Part shown: positions 1-12,236 of the stretch, in pieces
Numbering within the stretch: the first letter of the stretch is position 1
Layout of the letters: every line of letters starts with the position of its first letter
Origin: Pontederia crassipes
Lineage: Eukaryota; Streptophyta; Magnoliopsida; Commelinales; Pontederiaceae
DNA length: 64,000 nucleotides
Direction of reading: 5' to 3'
Assembly (NCBI GenBank): GCA_030549335.1
Contig: CM060197.1
Location: forward strand, 23,944,501-24,008,500
The notes under the pieces: model-generated
Told to the model about the DNA's origin: nothing
The model's input: only the letters and a program-made list of their open reading frames with translations
Database searches by the model: none
Made by a program: the position numbers and the translations under genes

Positions 1-589
1 GCATGAACAAGAACTTATCTTAAGGATATTCATAGTTCTACTTCACAACTTTCTTCATTCCAATATACTTAATATTAAGAAGACAAATGATAAAAATAAA
101 GCATTTCAAATTTTTTTAATTAATAGGATGTTCTTGAATAATGCTTGAAAAATAAGTAAATAATAAAATATGAGAAAATAATAATAATTATGGTATTTTT
201 TGTTTTTCGACTTTTATGGACTTTTCAATTTTTATGTAATGATGGTATCTTTTCTTTATGTTTCATTTGGACCATGATGTAATAATTACGAAGTACGTCT
301 TTTAAGACTTTAGACTTTCACACCTAATAACTCTTCTCTTTTATTTTCTATTAATTCATTTCTTTTATTTTTTGATGTGTCACAATTGACAAATGTTTAA
401 TCAAAGTCATAGTGCTCGTAGCGTTTTTACGACGATTTTTACCACGGAGATTGATTTTGGGGAACCAACCTCACATATTTTTTTACTATGCCTAGAAAAG
501 TGTTCCACATCCCAATTTAAGTTAAATTATGTTAAATTTAATCTGTATGTTCCACATCCCAATTTAAGCTAAAATTTACTACAAAATAG
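1..589. other. AT-rich intergenic DNA
   Basis: No gene is visible. The only structure I see is a 20-bp direct repeat, GTTCCACATCCCAATTTAAG, at 502-521 and 549-568, about 47 bp apart. This could be a small tandem duplication. Confidence 0.6.
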
Positions 590-935
590 GATGTTTTTGA
601 ATAGGCCTAAGCAAGCTCGGGACCGGGTTTAAGCGGACCCGGTCCAAACCCGAATTATGTCGAGTCAAAAATTTTTCGATTCGGCCAGGTCCGGTACCGG
701 GTCAGACCCGACAATCCGAAAATTTGATCGGGTTTGCATATGGTGGCCGATTCGGCGTAGCGGTCGGTGTCGAGAGACTGGGGAAGAGGAGGGGGAGGGC
801 GGACAAAGCCGGGATCGCCGTCGTTCGCTTGTGCATGAATCGTCCGTCATCATCCTCCGGCACTAGATCCCACCCTCGGCACCATATCGTGGCAGTTAGG
901 CGTCGGAATCCTCTGCCCTAGTTTTGAAGGAATGT
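590..935. other. GC-rich island, unassigned
   Basis: This stretch is much richer in G and C than its surroundings. It is dense in CGGGT/ACCCG words that can pair with one another, such as GACCGGGTTT near 620 and GGACCCGGTCC just after it. Short ORFs run through both strands but none resembles a known protein. A non-autonomous transposon end (hAT-type subterminal repeats often look like this) is possible, but I found no terminal repeats or target duplication. Confidence 0.35.
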
Positions 936-1414
936 TGAGTGTATAGAGATTTAATCTTTCACAATTTGGGTCATTAATAAATGGATTAAGGATTATAAAG
1001 TGCTCCATATACCTTCAAAATAAAGGGCGCTTGGTAGTATATTAAACTCAATTTTAATAATCTAAATCAGATGATATTTAACTACATTTTTTTTATTTTA
1101 TTATGACTAATTTTTCATTATAAAAACAATTGCCCCTTATTTTTTGCTTGGGGTTCATCTTTGCTGCGACCGTTTCATCTTAGTCATCGGATTGGATCCG
1201 AACGGCCGAGAAATAATGTCATTATGAAAACAAATAAGAAAGAAAACGGACCATCGGATTTTTAACGGCTAGGATGTAGACAGACGACTGATGGGCGGAC
1301 TGTGCGGGGGAGATTTCTTCCAAACAATTTGTATCTCATTGAACGGCTAGGATGTAATGGGTGCATTAAGGCGTTGTGTATCCACTTTACGTACGCAGAA
1401 ATATCTTTGCAATT

Positions 1415-1447
<33 letters not shown>

Positions 1448-2006
1448 CTTTTACGCAATTTTTTTTTAAACAATAGAAAAAAGTAGTTTTCATCAACTTT
1501 TTCGGAGAGAAACAAAGGGCCTTTACTCACATCCTTATCCGAAGTAAACCAAAATAGACCCGTGCACAGTCTTCATCTTCCAACTATATCATCTTATAAT
1601 AAATAAGATGTAAATTGCAATTTATTTATGTGCATGCAATTAGCTCGTCAAGTCAGTGCACGATGCTCTCGGCCCTCGGTCAGGTCAATTTTATATATTT
1701 TGCGTGTCAAACCAATTCAGGATTTGTTTGGTTAAATTTGAGGAAATTACATAGAAATTGCGTTAGACTAGAAATATATCCAACTAATTATGTCTACCTC
1801 GTCATATATACAATGATTGATTTGACCATCCAAGTTTTGAAGATACAGCCATATTGTATATTGATCACAGAATTAATGCTTCAATATCTTGACCTAAGAA
1901 TAAGTTGGCATCGTTGATATGACATCGTGGTAATCCTCAACTTATCACTGGCTTCTTGTACTTGCTAATTATATGAATAATTAATTAGCCCGAAGTTAAT
2001 TTTTAA
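936..2006. other. Intergenic DNA with GA microsatellite
   Basis: No gene is recognised. A (GA)n run lies at 1416-1444. The 15-mer AACGGCTAGGATGTA occurs twice, at 1264-1278 and 1342-1356. A 100-codon open frame at 1615-1917 has no recognisable domain and looks like chance. Confidence 0.55.
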
Positions 2007-2015
2007 ATCAACTTA

Positions 2016-2472
2016 GGGTTATTTACATAAACATCTTCTAAATTAACGCGATTTTTCGCATCTAATTCAAAACTATGAACTTATTATTTTATTCCTAAAC
2101 TATCGTGATCTTTTAACTTTAGTCCTTCTATCTATTTTTGTTACATTTTTCATTATTTTTATTTTTTTCCATTTATGAAAAACTAAATGATCCCTCACTC
2201 CAAAAAAATATTAAACAACAAATATGAGAAATAAATAAAAATTTGTTTTTTTATTTTTTATATTTATTATTTGATGTGTTATGAAGGGAGGAGTAATTTA
2301 GTCTTTTCATAAATGGAAAAAATCAAAATTAACGAAAAACATAATAAAAGAAGACGGAAGGACTAAAGTGAAAAAATCGTAATAATTTAGAGATACAAAA
2401 AAAATAAGTTTGTAATTTCGAATTAATTACAGAAAATTATGATAGTTTAAAAAAAATTTATAAAAATAACCC
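2016..2472. mobile_element. Foldback MITE, Mutator-like
   Basis: The element is almost one long inverted repeat. The left arm starts GGGTTATTT and the right arm ends AAATAACCC. Matching blocks pair all the way in, for example CTTTAGTCCTTC on the left with GAAGGACTAAAG on the right, and TTCCATTTATGAAAA with TTTTCATAAATGGAA nearer the centre. It is flanked by 9-bp near-duplicates, ATCAACTTA (2007-2015) and ATTAACTTA (2473-2481). Long terminal inverted repeats with a 9-bp target duplication fit Mutator-like elements. No transposase is encoded, so it is non-autonomous. A transcript would fold into a hairpin of roughly 200 bp. Confidence 0.85.
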
Positions 2473-2481
2473 ATTAACTTA

Positions 2482-3250
2482 TAGCTTCATTAGCTTTAAA
2501 CACGTAAAAAAAAAAGGTAAGACGGTCTTTGTCCAATTGGGCTTAAAAGCCTCTTAAAATCTATTTTTTGGCAGCCTGGTAAAATGAACCACCTGGATGG
2601 AATCAATTCTAGATCCAATGGCACAGATAGAACAATAGCTATAACAGTTAGGATTAAATCAAAACATAGATCGCCGGAGTGATGAAAAGTGAATTATAAT
2701 GGTCACGATTTGTCCCAACCAAAAATCAACGGTTCGAAAATAGTATCTAGTTACAATGACTTAGATCAAATCAAAGACAGATGGACAGTCTAAAATAAAT
2801 CGGATTTATAATGGTTTAGATTAAATCGAAAATGATCAACGGTCAGAAAAGGAGATAAGGTTAAAGCGATTGAGATTAAATCAAGGTAAACCAAAACATA
2901 GATATATGATCGAGATCATAAGAGAGTTACAACGATCCAGATTTAAACAAAATGTAGACAGATGGGTGAGAGTATAACATAAATCATATCAAGATTGGAT
3001 TATGACGATTCATATTAAATATCGATAAAAGATCAATGGTCAGAAATGCGATAGAGTTATAACGGCTGAGATTTAATCAGTGGCTGATCAGATCATAGAG
3101 ATTAAAAAAAATGATGAACTAGATTCGATCAAGAATAATTATAATGGCTCATAAAAAACTTATAGATGCACGGGATTAAATCATCAAGATAGATCCAATG
3201 GCCGAAAAATGAAGACAAAGATCAATGCTTGCTACAAATAAAAAATTGGA
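2482..3250. repeat. Degenerate tandem motif region
   Basis: The words AACGG(C/T), GAGATTAAATCA and their variants recur irregularly here, as if an old tandem array of roughly 100-bp units had decayed. Similar wording reappears at 14030-14260 and around 14745-14800, so the two areas may share a repeat family. No gene is seen. Confidence 0.4.
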
Positions 3251-4010
3251 CGACGAAGATTAGTTGCTACAATGTTGTCTCTACCTCCGTTGCGTCGCCC
3301 GTAGCACGCCAGGAATCAAAAACCAAAAACAAGGGATCTCTTATTTCGACGATGAAATCGACAATGTGTTCGTCCAAGGGCTGAAGATGATTCACCTAAA
3401 TGATGAAAATGTCCTAGTACCATCAATAGTAATCGACAATGCTCGAATCATCTTCTTCGTGTTGCGACGTGTATGAATTGTGTTCGGTGTCAGTTCACGA
3501 AATTTCGGTGAGTTCATTAGAATCTCGTGATGTTTCTTGCTTTGCAATTTCTTCAGTGCTCGACAAAGAAGGAGATAGAGAGAAGAGTTTTTGAGCGATA
3601 GGAGATCGATCACCCCAAAAAAATTCACCAGTGAAGAAAACATGATTTTGTCGGAGAAAGGATTCGTCGATGCCTTGCTCTGATACCACTAAAGCAAGTG
3701 AAGAGGCGAGAGAAGCAATTCAGGGGACTCCCAATGTCGTACCTCTTCCATCCAACTTGCTCAGATAGGTGAACAACGGACACGTCTGTCCATTCCCTTC
3801 ACCGTCGATTAGGCCCGTGATTGTGGCTTTGATGCCACAATGGGCTTAATCTCCTACCAGTTCCAAGTGATCGAATCACCCATGAATGGCGTATAATCGA
3901 CATGATTCTGTCGATCGCGTCTAGCTCCGTGATCTCAGGCCAGAGATCATGACAGTAACCATATTGGTCACACTAACACACATGTCATCTATTGTAATCT
4001 TTTTGCACGC
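3251..4010 (-). other. Possible 5' remnant of an LTR retroelement
   Basis: On the - strand, TGGTATCAGAGC lies at 3677-3688. This is the classic primer-binding site complementary to initiator-Met tRNA in plant LTR retroelements. An open frame runs leftward from just inside it to about 3495. The sequence to the right (to about 3985) would be LTR, and it contains hairpins such as GCCCGTGATTGTGGC / GCCACAATGGGC. No second LTR, no clean TG...CA ends and no pol domains were found. Confidence 0.35.
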
Positions 4011-4209
4011 CTATATAAAAAAAAATGGTAAAGTAGAACAAAAATGTAACAAACTAAAGAAAAATATGACATATTAGCTAAAATATACAAATATAACGAC
4101 TAATTTAAACTAACATTAAGTTTATTATTAGTATGGGGAACCTTTGAATTGAGATGTAAGAGTTAGTACTTCTAAATTTAAATTTTAACAAATATACAGC
4201 TGAAAGAGA

Positions 4210-4408
4210 ACTCCGCCTATATTTTATAGCCGGTCCCAAGCCCGGATAAAGGAGGAGGGTTGTGTTAGGCCCCGACAGCCAGTATAAAATCCTGTCGAAT
4301 CTTATGAACATGGATCAACGAATATATTCTGTTACTAATAGAGCGGAATGGCGTCGTATGATCCATGTAGACGACCCCACCTAGTGGGATAAGGCTTTGT
4401 TGTTGTTG
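4210..4408 (+). mobile_element. Short retroelement with LINE 3' tail (copy A)
   Basis: This 199-bp insertion is bounded by a perfect 17-bp target duplication, TATACAGCTGAAAGAGA, at 4193-4209 and 4409-4425. Its right 80 bp (from 4331) match the 3' end of the LINE copies at 8391-8614, 9957-10110 and 40510-40573, ending in a (TTG)n tail. Its left half (GCCGGTCCCAAGCCCGG and following) is absent from those copies. It could be a SINE-like element borrowing a LINE tail or an internally deleted LINE. The duplication and tail show target-primed insertion. Confidence 0.85.
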
Positions 4409-4425
4409 TATACAGCTGAAAGAGA

Positions 4426-7400
4426 TGCTCCCTCCATGAAAAATCATGGACTTTTACCTTAGACTAGATTAATTATAGACTTCAGCTGATACATAAATGG
4501 TGTTTCTATAAAGATAAACTTGATCAAACATTTTGAAATCTTCAAGCTTTTCTTGGGAACCTCTATCAATTTATCTTTAAGGATGTGTTGGGGGGAGGGG
4601 GGTTCGAAAGATGGCAATGACACACACCTTAGGTTATGAGTTAGAATCTTATTAATGACATTTATGTGATTGTTACTTTCAATCTTTACTTGTATCGTAT
4701 GTGAAAAAGAGCAGATAGATGGAAAGAGAAAAAAATCAAAACTTGGAGGCACGACAAATTATTATTTCTAATAATTATTTATCCACACACAAAATTTACT
4801 ATTAGGTTTATGACAATAATACTATCAGAGTACAATGAAATCACCCAATTCTGTCAATTAGCAACTATTAGAGAACTCAAACTCTTATTCTACTAATTCT
4901 CAATTATTTGAATGCATTTTCACGTGATGTAAATATAATACTTAATGCATCTTCATCGCATTATATTCACTGTTCACACTTCGTCCACTTAAAAATGTAT
5001 GAAAGATAAGTTTGTTTATATACTTGAAAGGTTGCTTGATGAAGAGATGCATCTAATATCTTTTCATTTAAAAGACACATATATTAATGCAAGGTTTCGA
5101 TTAATTCCTTTTCATATAAGAATATGCTTTATGGGAAAGGGCATATCTATTCATATGTGAATACATCTCAAAGGACACATCTTGTAATGAAAGAGCACAA
5201 TTATTCAAATGTGAACATATCCCTTCATTTATCAAAAGATACAACTCTATATTTGAGACGCCATTTCATTAATGAGATACTCATTCATTGCACCATTTCA
5301 ATTATAACATATGTGAACATATCTTTTCATTTATTATTATAATACTTCATTGATGAAAAGATGTGGGGTTACTTACCATACTTAACTAATTAATATGAAT
5401 ACATTTTCAATGTTCACAAAGTACTATATCAAAAATTTGTAACCTTCAAATTCCGACAATTACCTACAAGATTGCAAATTTAAAATATTAAATTGTGCAA
5501 TCATGCATAGTAAAAGGTATCATTAGATTTAAATCATCTTCTTAGTGCAACAATTATTAACTTCTTATTACCCTTTGAACATCGAGATTAGATTTTTAAT
5601 AGAATAATGAAGGGTTTTCATTACTAATAACCATATTTAAATTGACATTTAATTACTCAACATTGAAGATGTACTTTTGTCAATGTGAATCTTTTTTAAA
5701 TAGAAAGTTGAAATGGTTATCCCTACCCATGACCACAACATTTTTATTCAAAATATCAAAACTATTTGGCTTCATTCCAATTGTTGATATTACACAAATT
5801 CAACAAGAAAATACAAATGCATTTCATTGAGGTCAACAAATTACTTCATTGTTATAGCAAAAAGAAATTTTACATACATTAAGCCTTCAAGGACATATAA
5901 TTTTAATGACTTTTGAGGTCATGCATCCCCAATCTTAAGATAATTAATGATTTATTTCTCTTTATTCAAAAATGAAATTATCTACATCATTGATTTTAAT
6001 GAGACAATCGAAAACTCTTTAATAATTTGCAATCTTACATGATAATCATATGCATAACTAGAGTTTAATTCTTTATTATATTGGAACAAGTTCCAACAAA
6101 TGTACATGAATAAAAAAAATTCTCTTTTGACTCTTCTATTTCCTACTCATCGGTCACATTAGATCACGGGCAATTGTTAATACAAATTTTAGCTTCATAG
6201 CATTTCAAGCAATAGGATTATATCCATACCCCTATAAATGTTCAATTTATAGACTAGTTCTCTCTGATGACTTACTCGATATCTAACAAGAAGAATGAAC
6301 AACATCAATGCTAAGACCAAATAGCATCCAATAATTTAAACTAACTTCCAAAGGTTCACACCGAAGGATATCTTCACTGGGATATCAACAGTAGGTTCAA
6401 ACAATTAAAAGTTTTATGCACAAAAGGATCAAACTACTAAAATTAAAAAGCCAATTTCCAAAATTTTATGAACAAGATAGTACCTTTGCAAGAGGAGGTT
6501 CAAATGTCTTGAAAAGAGGATTGGAATTTCAGGCCATACATTTAGTGGATCTTGACATCTATGAGTGCGAGACAAAGGATGATCTTGGAAAGGGGATGTA
6601 TCACTAAATAAGAAAGTGGTTACCGCTTGGTGGGCAATGGAGCTAGGGTCTCACCTGACATTCGTCATCCCTTAACTAACCATGTGGTTCTATTCATCAA
6701 ACAATTTTTTTTGTCTGGATGCCTTGTTAGAGTCAGAATGAGTGCCTTAAAAAGTTTAACTACACAGAAAATGAAGTTTGGACATCTAGACTCTTAACAG
6801 TGGCATGACTAGTTTGACTAGGAGATCATTTGAAATGTGACAAATGACTATTTTTCAAACCTAAAGTCTTTTTGGTAAGGTGGAGAATGACTATATTCAT
6901 CAACAATATAATACTTCAATGAAGAGCATACAAAAGTATCTTCAGCCCAAACTTACAAACATTACTCTTTTTTTTTTAAATTAGTGATGAGTCATAATTG
7001 TAAAAGAGAGGTAGGAAAAAAATATCTTTGAAATGATAAACTGAGCTCTTTGGTGATAAGATATTATGTCTTCACTTTTTGTGTAGAGAAAAAATAATTG
7101 TTGGGAGCTTACAAGGAGAAAAGATTATCTTGTCTCTTAAGACAGAAAAGGTGATATTGGTGTAGATAGTTTCTTTACCTCATTCAAAAAAAGAAAGTGT
7201 TAGTAAATTTCTAGAAATCTTAAGATTGAGAAGTACCAAAGACATTGGTCAAATCCTCATCTCTAAGTTTGCATTTCTTACGTTATGGCATACTATATCT
7301 CATTTGTATTAGTATAGTATTTCTCCTTGTTTGAGACTTTCTCGAATTGAATTTTATGATAAATGGATGATGGCTTCACTGATCATTTTAAGAAATCAGA

Positions 7401-8370
7401 TTAACTTTTTTAAAAATATGAATCATACCCTAGAAAATGGTTCCACGAAAAGTAATATGATGTTTTGCTTTCAATAGAATGAACCATTAGAAATAATTAG
7501 AAGCTCCAACCATTTTGATAAGCCAAAAAAACTTAATATTAAGTGATTCAACTTAGCACTCATAAGGTCTATAAAATAAACGAATAAACTTAGTAATTTA
7601 ATTGCTTCAAAATAAAGTTTACATCAAAGTTTGCACAAGTCGAGAAGCACCTAGCTGAATTAGTATTTGTCCGCAAATTTGATGTCTAGGAGAATCTAAA
7701 AGTTAAGAAGAAAGTCAAAACATCAAAAGAACAAAAATCTAATTTGGTACAAACACTTAAAGAGAATAACAATTCACCATATGTTCAAGATGAGTAGGAC
7801 AATGACAAGCCAAGCAAACCCAATAAAACATTACAAATGGAAACTTTCAACAAAATGTAAGCAATATAATACATGAATCCTGCTTACCTAGGTGGATTAG
7901 GGAGATATACGGCTTAAAGAAGCATAAATCAAGGTATAGGAATCCTGCTCACCTGAGGCAAGGGCAGGAGGCCTTGGGTGCAAGGGATAGAAAGAACCTA
8001 TGAAGCTTAAATCAGCAAACTTACTTAAAAGTTAAATTTGAAGATAAAATCTCATCATAAGAATTATTCAAAAAGAAAATGGTCGAGAGAAATAACACTA
8101 TAAATCTATTTGAAATAAAAAAGTTCGAACAAAGAATGAATCAAGATGACTCTGAGATGAGTGTGAGGTTCACAATGGATGATGAGTAAAGGGATGAACA
8201 ATTAAAATCCACAAATATTTTTAAAACAATTATAGCAAAAATTTAAAGAAATATTTTTCAAAGGGTTGACCTTTTAATAATACCAATGTGGAGTGCCATC
8301 TTCTAGGAGGGTAGAGCACCGAGAGGAATATATCATTGTGATTCACAACTCCATTATACTCTTTATCTAA
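4426..8370. other. AT-rich intergenic DNA
   Basis: No gene is recognised in this roughly 4-kb stretch. Between about 5000 and 5340 there are loosely repeated words such as ACATATGTGAA and CTTTTCATTT. GAATCCTGCT(T/C)ACCT occurs twice between 7870 and 7960. A 63-codon frame at 6416-6607 has no recognisable domain. The texture resembles an old, decayed repeat. Confidence 0.5.
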
Positions 8371-8390
8371 TAACATAAGATGATATATAC

Positions 8391-8614
8391 AACAACAACA
8401 AAGCCTTATCCCACTAGGTGGGGTCGGCTACATGGATCATACGACGCCATTCCGCTCTATTAGTAACCAAACTTTTCGGTATATTATTCACCAATAGATC
8501 TTGCTCTATTAGTTCGCCAAGTGTCCACCTTGGCCTCCCTCTCCCTCTTTTAATCGGACTCCAGATTATTTGATCTACTCTTCTTACTGGCGCATCTAAT
8601 GGTCTTCTCTGAAC
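8391..8614 (-). mobile_element. 5'-truncated RTE-like LINE (copy B)
   Basis: The insertion reads on the - strand and is flanked by a perfect 20-bp target duplication, TAACATAAGATGATATATAC, at 8371-8390 and 8615-8634. It encodes the last 68 or so residues of a LINE reverse-transcriptase ORF, including GRGRPRWTLGE and AEWRRMIHVADPT before the stop. It then ends in a (TTG)n tail. Truncation at the 5' end, a long target duplication and a simple-repeat tail are typical of RTE/L1 insertion. This is the longest coding remnant of the family in the window. Confidence 0.93.
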
Positions 8615-8634
8615 TAACATAAGATGATATATAC

Positions 8635-9942
8635 ATTAATATATTTTCAACATCCCCTTGTAAATTGAGCATGCCATGTTAATGACATAACTGCAAATAA
8701 CGAGAAATTGTTTTTTTTTTTTTTGCAGTAAGTACATGCTTAGCAAATGAGGACCAAGGCTTCTGATTTCACTTGGTGCCCATGTTGTCATTGAGTTAAA
8801 CAACAAGGTGTTCTTGGCCAGGGCTAGTGCTCCATGGTTTTTAGGATCAATGTTGCACTTTTATGTATTATGTTTGTGTTTGATCAATGCACCTTTAACC
8901 TTCTTGACCTGCAACTTCAACAGCAAAGGATAAGTACCAGTTTGAAGTGTAGAATTTTGCTTTTCTCTTAGGATTGTTTGCCGCTCTGATCCCAAACCCC
9001 ACCCAACCTAACTTTAAGTCATAATATTTTTTCAAATATTTAAATAATATTTTCATATTTTCTCAATTTTACTTTATCTTTTTATATATATTTTAAATAA
9101 AAAAGTAACCTGAAACTTAAACAAAAATATAATTTTTAAATATAAAAAAATTAGGTTAACAGTTGATTAGGATCCAAACATCTTAACAAGTACTTGATCC
9201 AACTATAGGTTGGGTTATGATTTGGTTAAAATGGATAGTCGAGTTTATCGGGTCGATTTTTATTGTCATGTCTATCATCTAATGCATCAAAAGTTTGAAT
9301 TGAACAAGTCTAATCTAATTTCTCAAAGGAATCAAATAACAATGGTAAGTCCCACAGCTTGCTGCATAAAATCCAGAATTTACAAGTTTCAACAGTTATA
9401 GTAACCACATGCCCAGGCAAATGAGGATAGAGAATGAGACTTCACTAAAATAGCATTGGGCAAATAAAGCAACAGCGTCAACCCTGTGACCCAACAAATA
9501 ATCTAAAGATGTGAGCGTTGGATGCATAATACATGGGTTTGTGCTCTTCTTATTTTCTTGCAGGAACATGACATCTGGGTTCAACTATGCAAACTGGAAA
9601 ATGTGCAGTAAAATTATCAACTTCAAGTTTTAATCTCAGACAAGATATACTTAGTGTCACATTCCTTTGGTTGCAGGGACTTGCAGCTATCATCGGGTGC
9701 AGAAAAATGTAATATAACCAACATTTTGTCTAGAACACAAGAAAGAATCAACAATATCTCAAGCCACTTCTAATGTATCTAATGTTCTGCCCTTCTTTTC
9801 AGCAGTTCATAAATTGCAGATTACAAATATTCAAATATAATTTAAATCAGCTTCGTTTCTCAAATACCTAAAAAAAGGGAAAATGGTAATTTTCGTTTTT
9901 CTTCCGTTTCATGTTTCATCGGCATATTATTTTTATAGTTAT
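8635..9942. other. Intergenic DNA
   Basis: No gene is recognised. A 62-codon frame at 9396-9584 (- strand) downstream of the PPR gene ends in a hydrophobic stretch but has no family signature. It could be part of an untranslated or lost exon. The rest is AT-rich. Confidence 0.45.
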
Positions 9943-9956
9943 GTAGTTAAATAAAT

Positions 9957-10110
9957 GGCCAAGGCGGACACTTGGCGAACTAATAGAGCATGATCTATTG
10001 GTGAATAATATACCGAAAGGTTTGGTTACTAATAGAGCGGAATGGCGTCGTATGATCCATGTAGCCGACCCCACCTAGTGGGATAAGGCTTTGTTGTTGT
10101 TGTTGTTGTA
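9957..10110 (+). mobile_element. 5'-truncated RTE-like LINE (copy C)
   Basis: This is a 154-bp copy of the same LINE 3' end as at 8391-8614, in the opposite orientation. It has a 14-bp perfect target duplication, GTAGTTAAATAAAT, at 9943-9956 and 10111-10124, and a (TTG)n tail. It lies just beyond the 3' side of the PPR gene and the exon-like segment at 10219-10420. Confidence 0.92.
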
Positions 10111-10218
10111 GTAGTTAAATAAATATATATAATATATGAAATACATCTTATCTGCTCGTTAGTTCTGAAAGCTCTTTGCTCCATTCAATGGTAAAAAGCT
10201 TTAGGAGATAATTTGTAC

Positions 10219-10420
10219 CTGTGAGAAGGTTTCTTATCTGAACGGCTCTTATAGCAGTTTTCAGAGTGGGTCCCTGAGGAGGTGGCAAGGCCTGAAAATA
10301 TCTTCCAAGTCGATGGAGCCCATCTAGTGAATTCATGGTGAACGAAAGCTCAATGACGCTCTTGAGAACTGTATCAAGTACATGATAGAGATTTTGCTGC
10401 CTCTGAATCATGTACAGCAC
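10219..10420 (-). CDS. Exon-like segment, unrecognised protein
   Basis: A 202-nt open stretch on the - strand begins right after an AG (acceptor-like, TGTATAG) and ends CACAG followed by GTACAA, a good donor. The frame is open throughout and continues past the donor to 10148. The conceptual peptide includes LYMIQRQQNLYHVLDTVL and FQALPPPQGPTLKTAIRA, which look like real protein (balanced, helical, one proline turn). I do not recognise the family. It starts 46 bp beyond the PPR stop, so it could be a 3' exon on the same transcript or a stranded exon of a lost gene. Confidence 0.4.
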
Positions 10421-10466
10421 CTATACATCGAACATTTAACAATCAGGTATTTTGGTGCAAGCAACA

Positions 10467-12236
10467 CTAAAATCGATCGGAAGCTTGAATGCCCATTGGT
10501 ACAGGGTGCTCAGAAGCTTTTAACTCTTTTTCAAGTTTGTTAATTTGAATCAAGCTGCAACCAGGAACCTTTTGCACATCAGTACTGGACATTTTTACTC
10601 TAATCTCCATTGCCTCATTCCATCTTTCTGCCCCTGCATATGTGTTTGATAACACTAAAGAGTTAATGCTGTTGAGCGAATCTGATTCATTAAGTTCTTT
10701 AACAGAGATCTCGGCCAGTTTCACGTTGCCATGTACCTGGCAAGCTCCAAGCAATGTCCTCCAGATGACAGGATCTGGATATAGTGGCATTTCCCTTATA
10801 AGTTTATAAGCCTTCTCCAATTCTCCAGAATGACAGAGGAGTTTGACCATGCATCCATAATGCTTCATTTGCGGCTCCACTCCATAAATTTTCTGCATGC
10901 TCTCAAAATATGCAAATCCCTCATCGATCAATCCACCGTGAGCACAAGCAATCAGGATATCGAGAAAAGTAACATCACTTGGCTTGAAACCTTCTTGCAA
11001 CATCTTTGAAAATGCCTCTAGTGGAGCCGTAACATAGCCATTTGCTGACAATCCGAGAACAATTGCATTCCATGTCAAAGTATCTTTCTCATTCATCTCC
11101 TTGAAGACTCTAATTGCCTCACTTATCTGCCCACATTTTGCATACATATCAATCAGAGCATTCCCAACGTAAATATCCGATATTATTTCATTCTCCCTGA
11201 TATATTTATGAAGCCACTTCCCAAGATCAAGTGCACCCAAATGAGCACAAGCAGACAACACACTGACAATGACAACCTCATCAGGTTTTACCTTTGACTT
11301 TTGCATCATCCGGAAAAGTGTCAAGGCATCAGAAAAACGATTGAATTGGGAATATGCTGTTATAATTGAACCCCATGATACCAGATCTCTCTCAGGCATA
11401 TTTTCAAAAATTTCTCTTGCTGAATCTAAACGTCCTGCTGTAGCATAAACTGTAATCATCACATTTGAAGTCACTACATTTTTCTCCTTCATCGTGTTAA
11501 AAACATATTGTGCCAAATCCAACAATCCGCGTCGGCCATAGTAATCAATTAATGTATTTCCTAAGTACACATCCACCTCCACGTTATTCTCATATACATA
11601 TTTGATCATGGACTCAGCCAAGCCCCAATCTCCTAATCGTGTACAAGCAGATATAACCTTAGCTGCTGTTATCTTATCGGCTTCCGGACCCTCCCCTTGC
11701 ATCAATCTGAATAGATCTAAGGCTTCTCTCAAGAAATTATTTTGGCTGTAGCCACAAAGTAATGAATTCCAAGAAACAATATCTCTCAGTGGCATTTCAT
11801 CGAAAATTGACTTCGCACAATTTAAATCACCGTGTGATGCATACAAATGAATCAGTGCATTGGACACAAAGAGGTCTGATGCAAAACCAAGTTTAAAGCA
11901 ATGCAAATGCACTCTTCTAACCCATGTTCTTGCAAGAATTTGCATGCAAGCCTTTAGTACAAATGGGAAGGTCATATTATCGGATGGAATGCCTTTTCCA
12001 CGCATCCTGTCGTAGAAATAGATGGCATCAATGGGGCTGTCACTGTGGGCAAGTCCTCTGATCATTGTATTCCAGATGAAGGTGTTTGGTTCCACTATTT
12101 GATCGAATACCTGGAAGGCTTGGCTTATGTGAATTTGGGACAGCACATATGATCTGAGGACTCAGGATATGGGGGTTGGGTATTTGTACAATCCTGTGAC
12201 AATGAGGCGGCAGTGAAGTTTCTTGATAGATTCCAT
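10467..12236 (-). CDS. PLS-class PPR protein, early TGA
   Basis: This intron-less gene encodes a pentatricopeptide repeat protein of the plant PLS class. Such proteins bind organellar RNA in mitochondria or chloroplasts, usually for C-to-U editing. About a dozen repeats can be read, with typical cores such as NALIDMYAKCGQISEAIRVF and DLVSWGSIITAYSQF. An E-type C-terminal region follows (DPVIWRTLLGACQVHGN to KVPGCSLIQINK), with no DYW domain. The frame from 12146 downward is uninterrupted for 559 codons but opens with GTG. Upstream in the same frame lies a typical PPR N-terminus starting at ATG 12236 (MESIKKLHCRLIVTGLYK). It is separated from the rest by one in-frame TGA at 12162-12164 (codon 25). 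The next in-frame ATG is near 12065. The gene is therefore either recently disabled, started downstream, or affected by a sequence error. The target RNA cannot be told from here. Confidence 0.85.

Noticed and set aside
3677..3688. A complete LTR element at 3.2-4.0 kb
   Set aside because: Only the primer-binding site is convincing. LTR ends, second LTR and pol are missing, so it is kept only as a low-confidence remnant.
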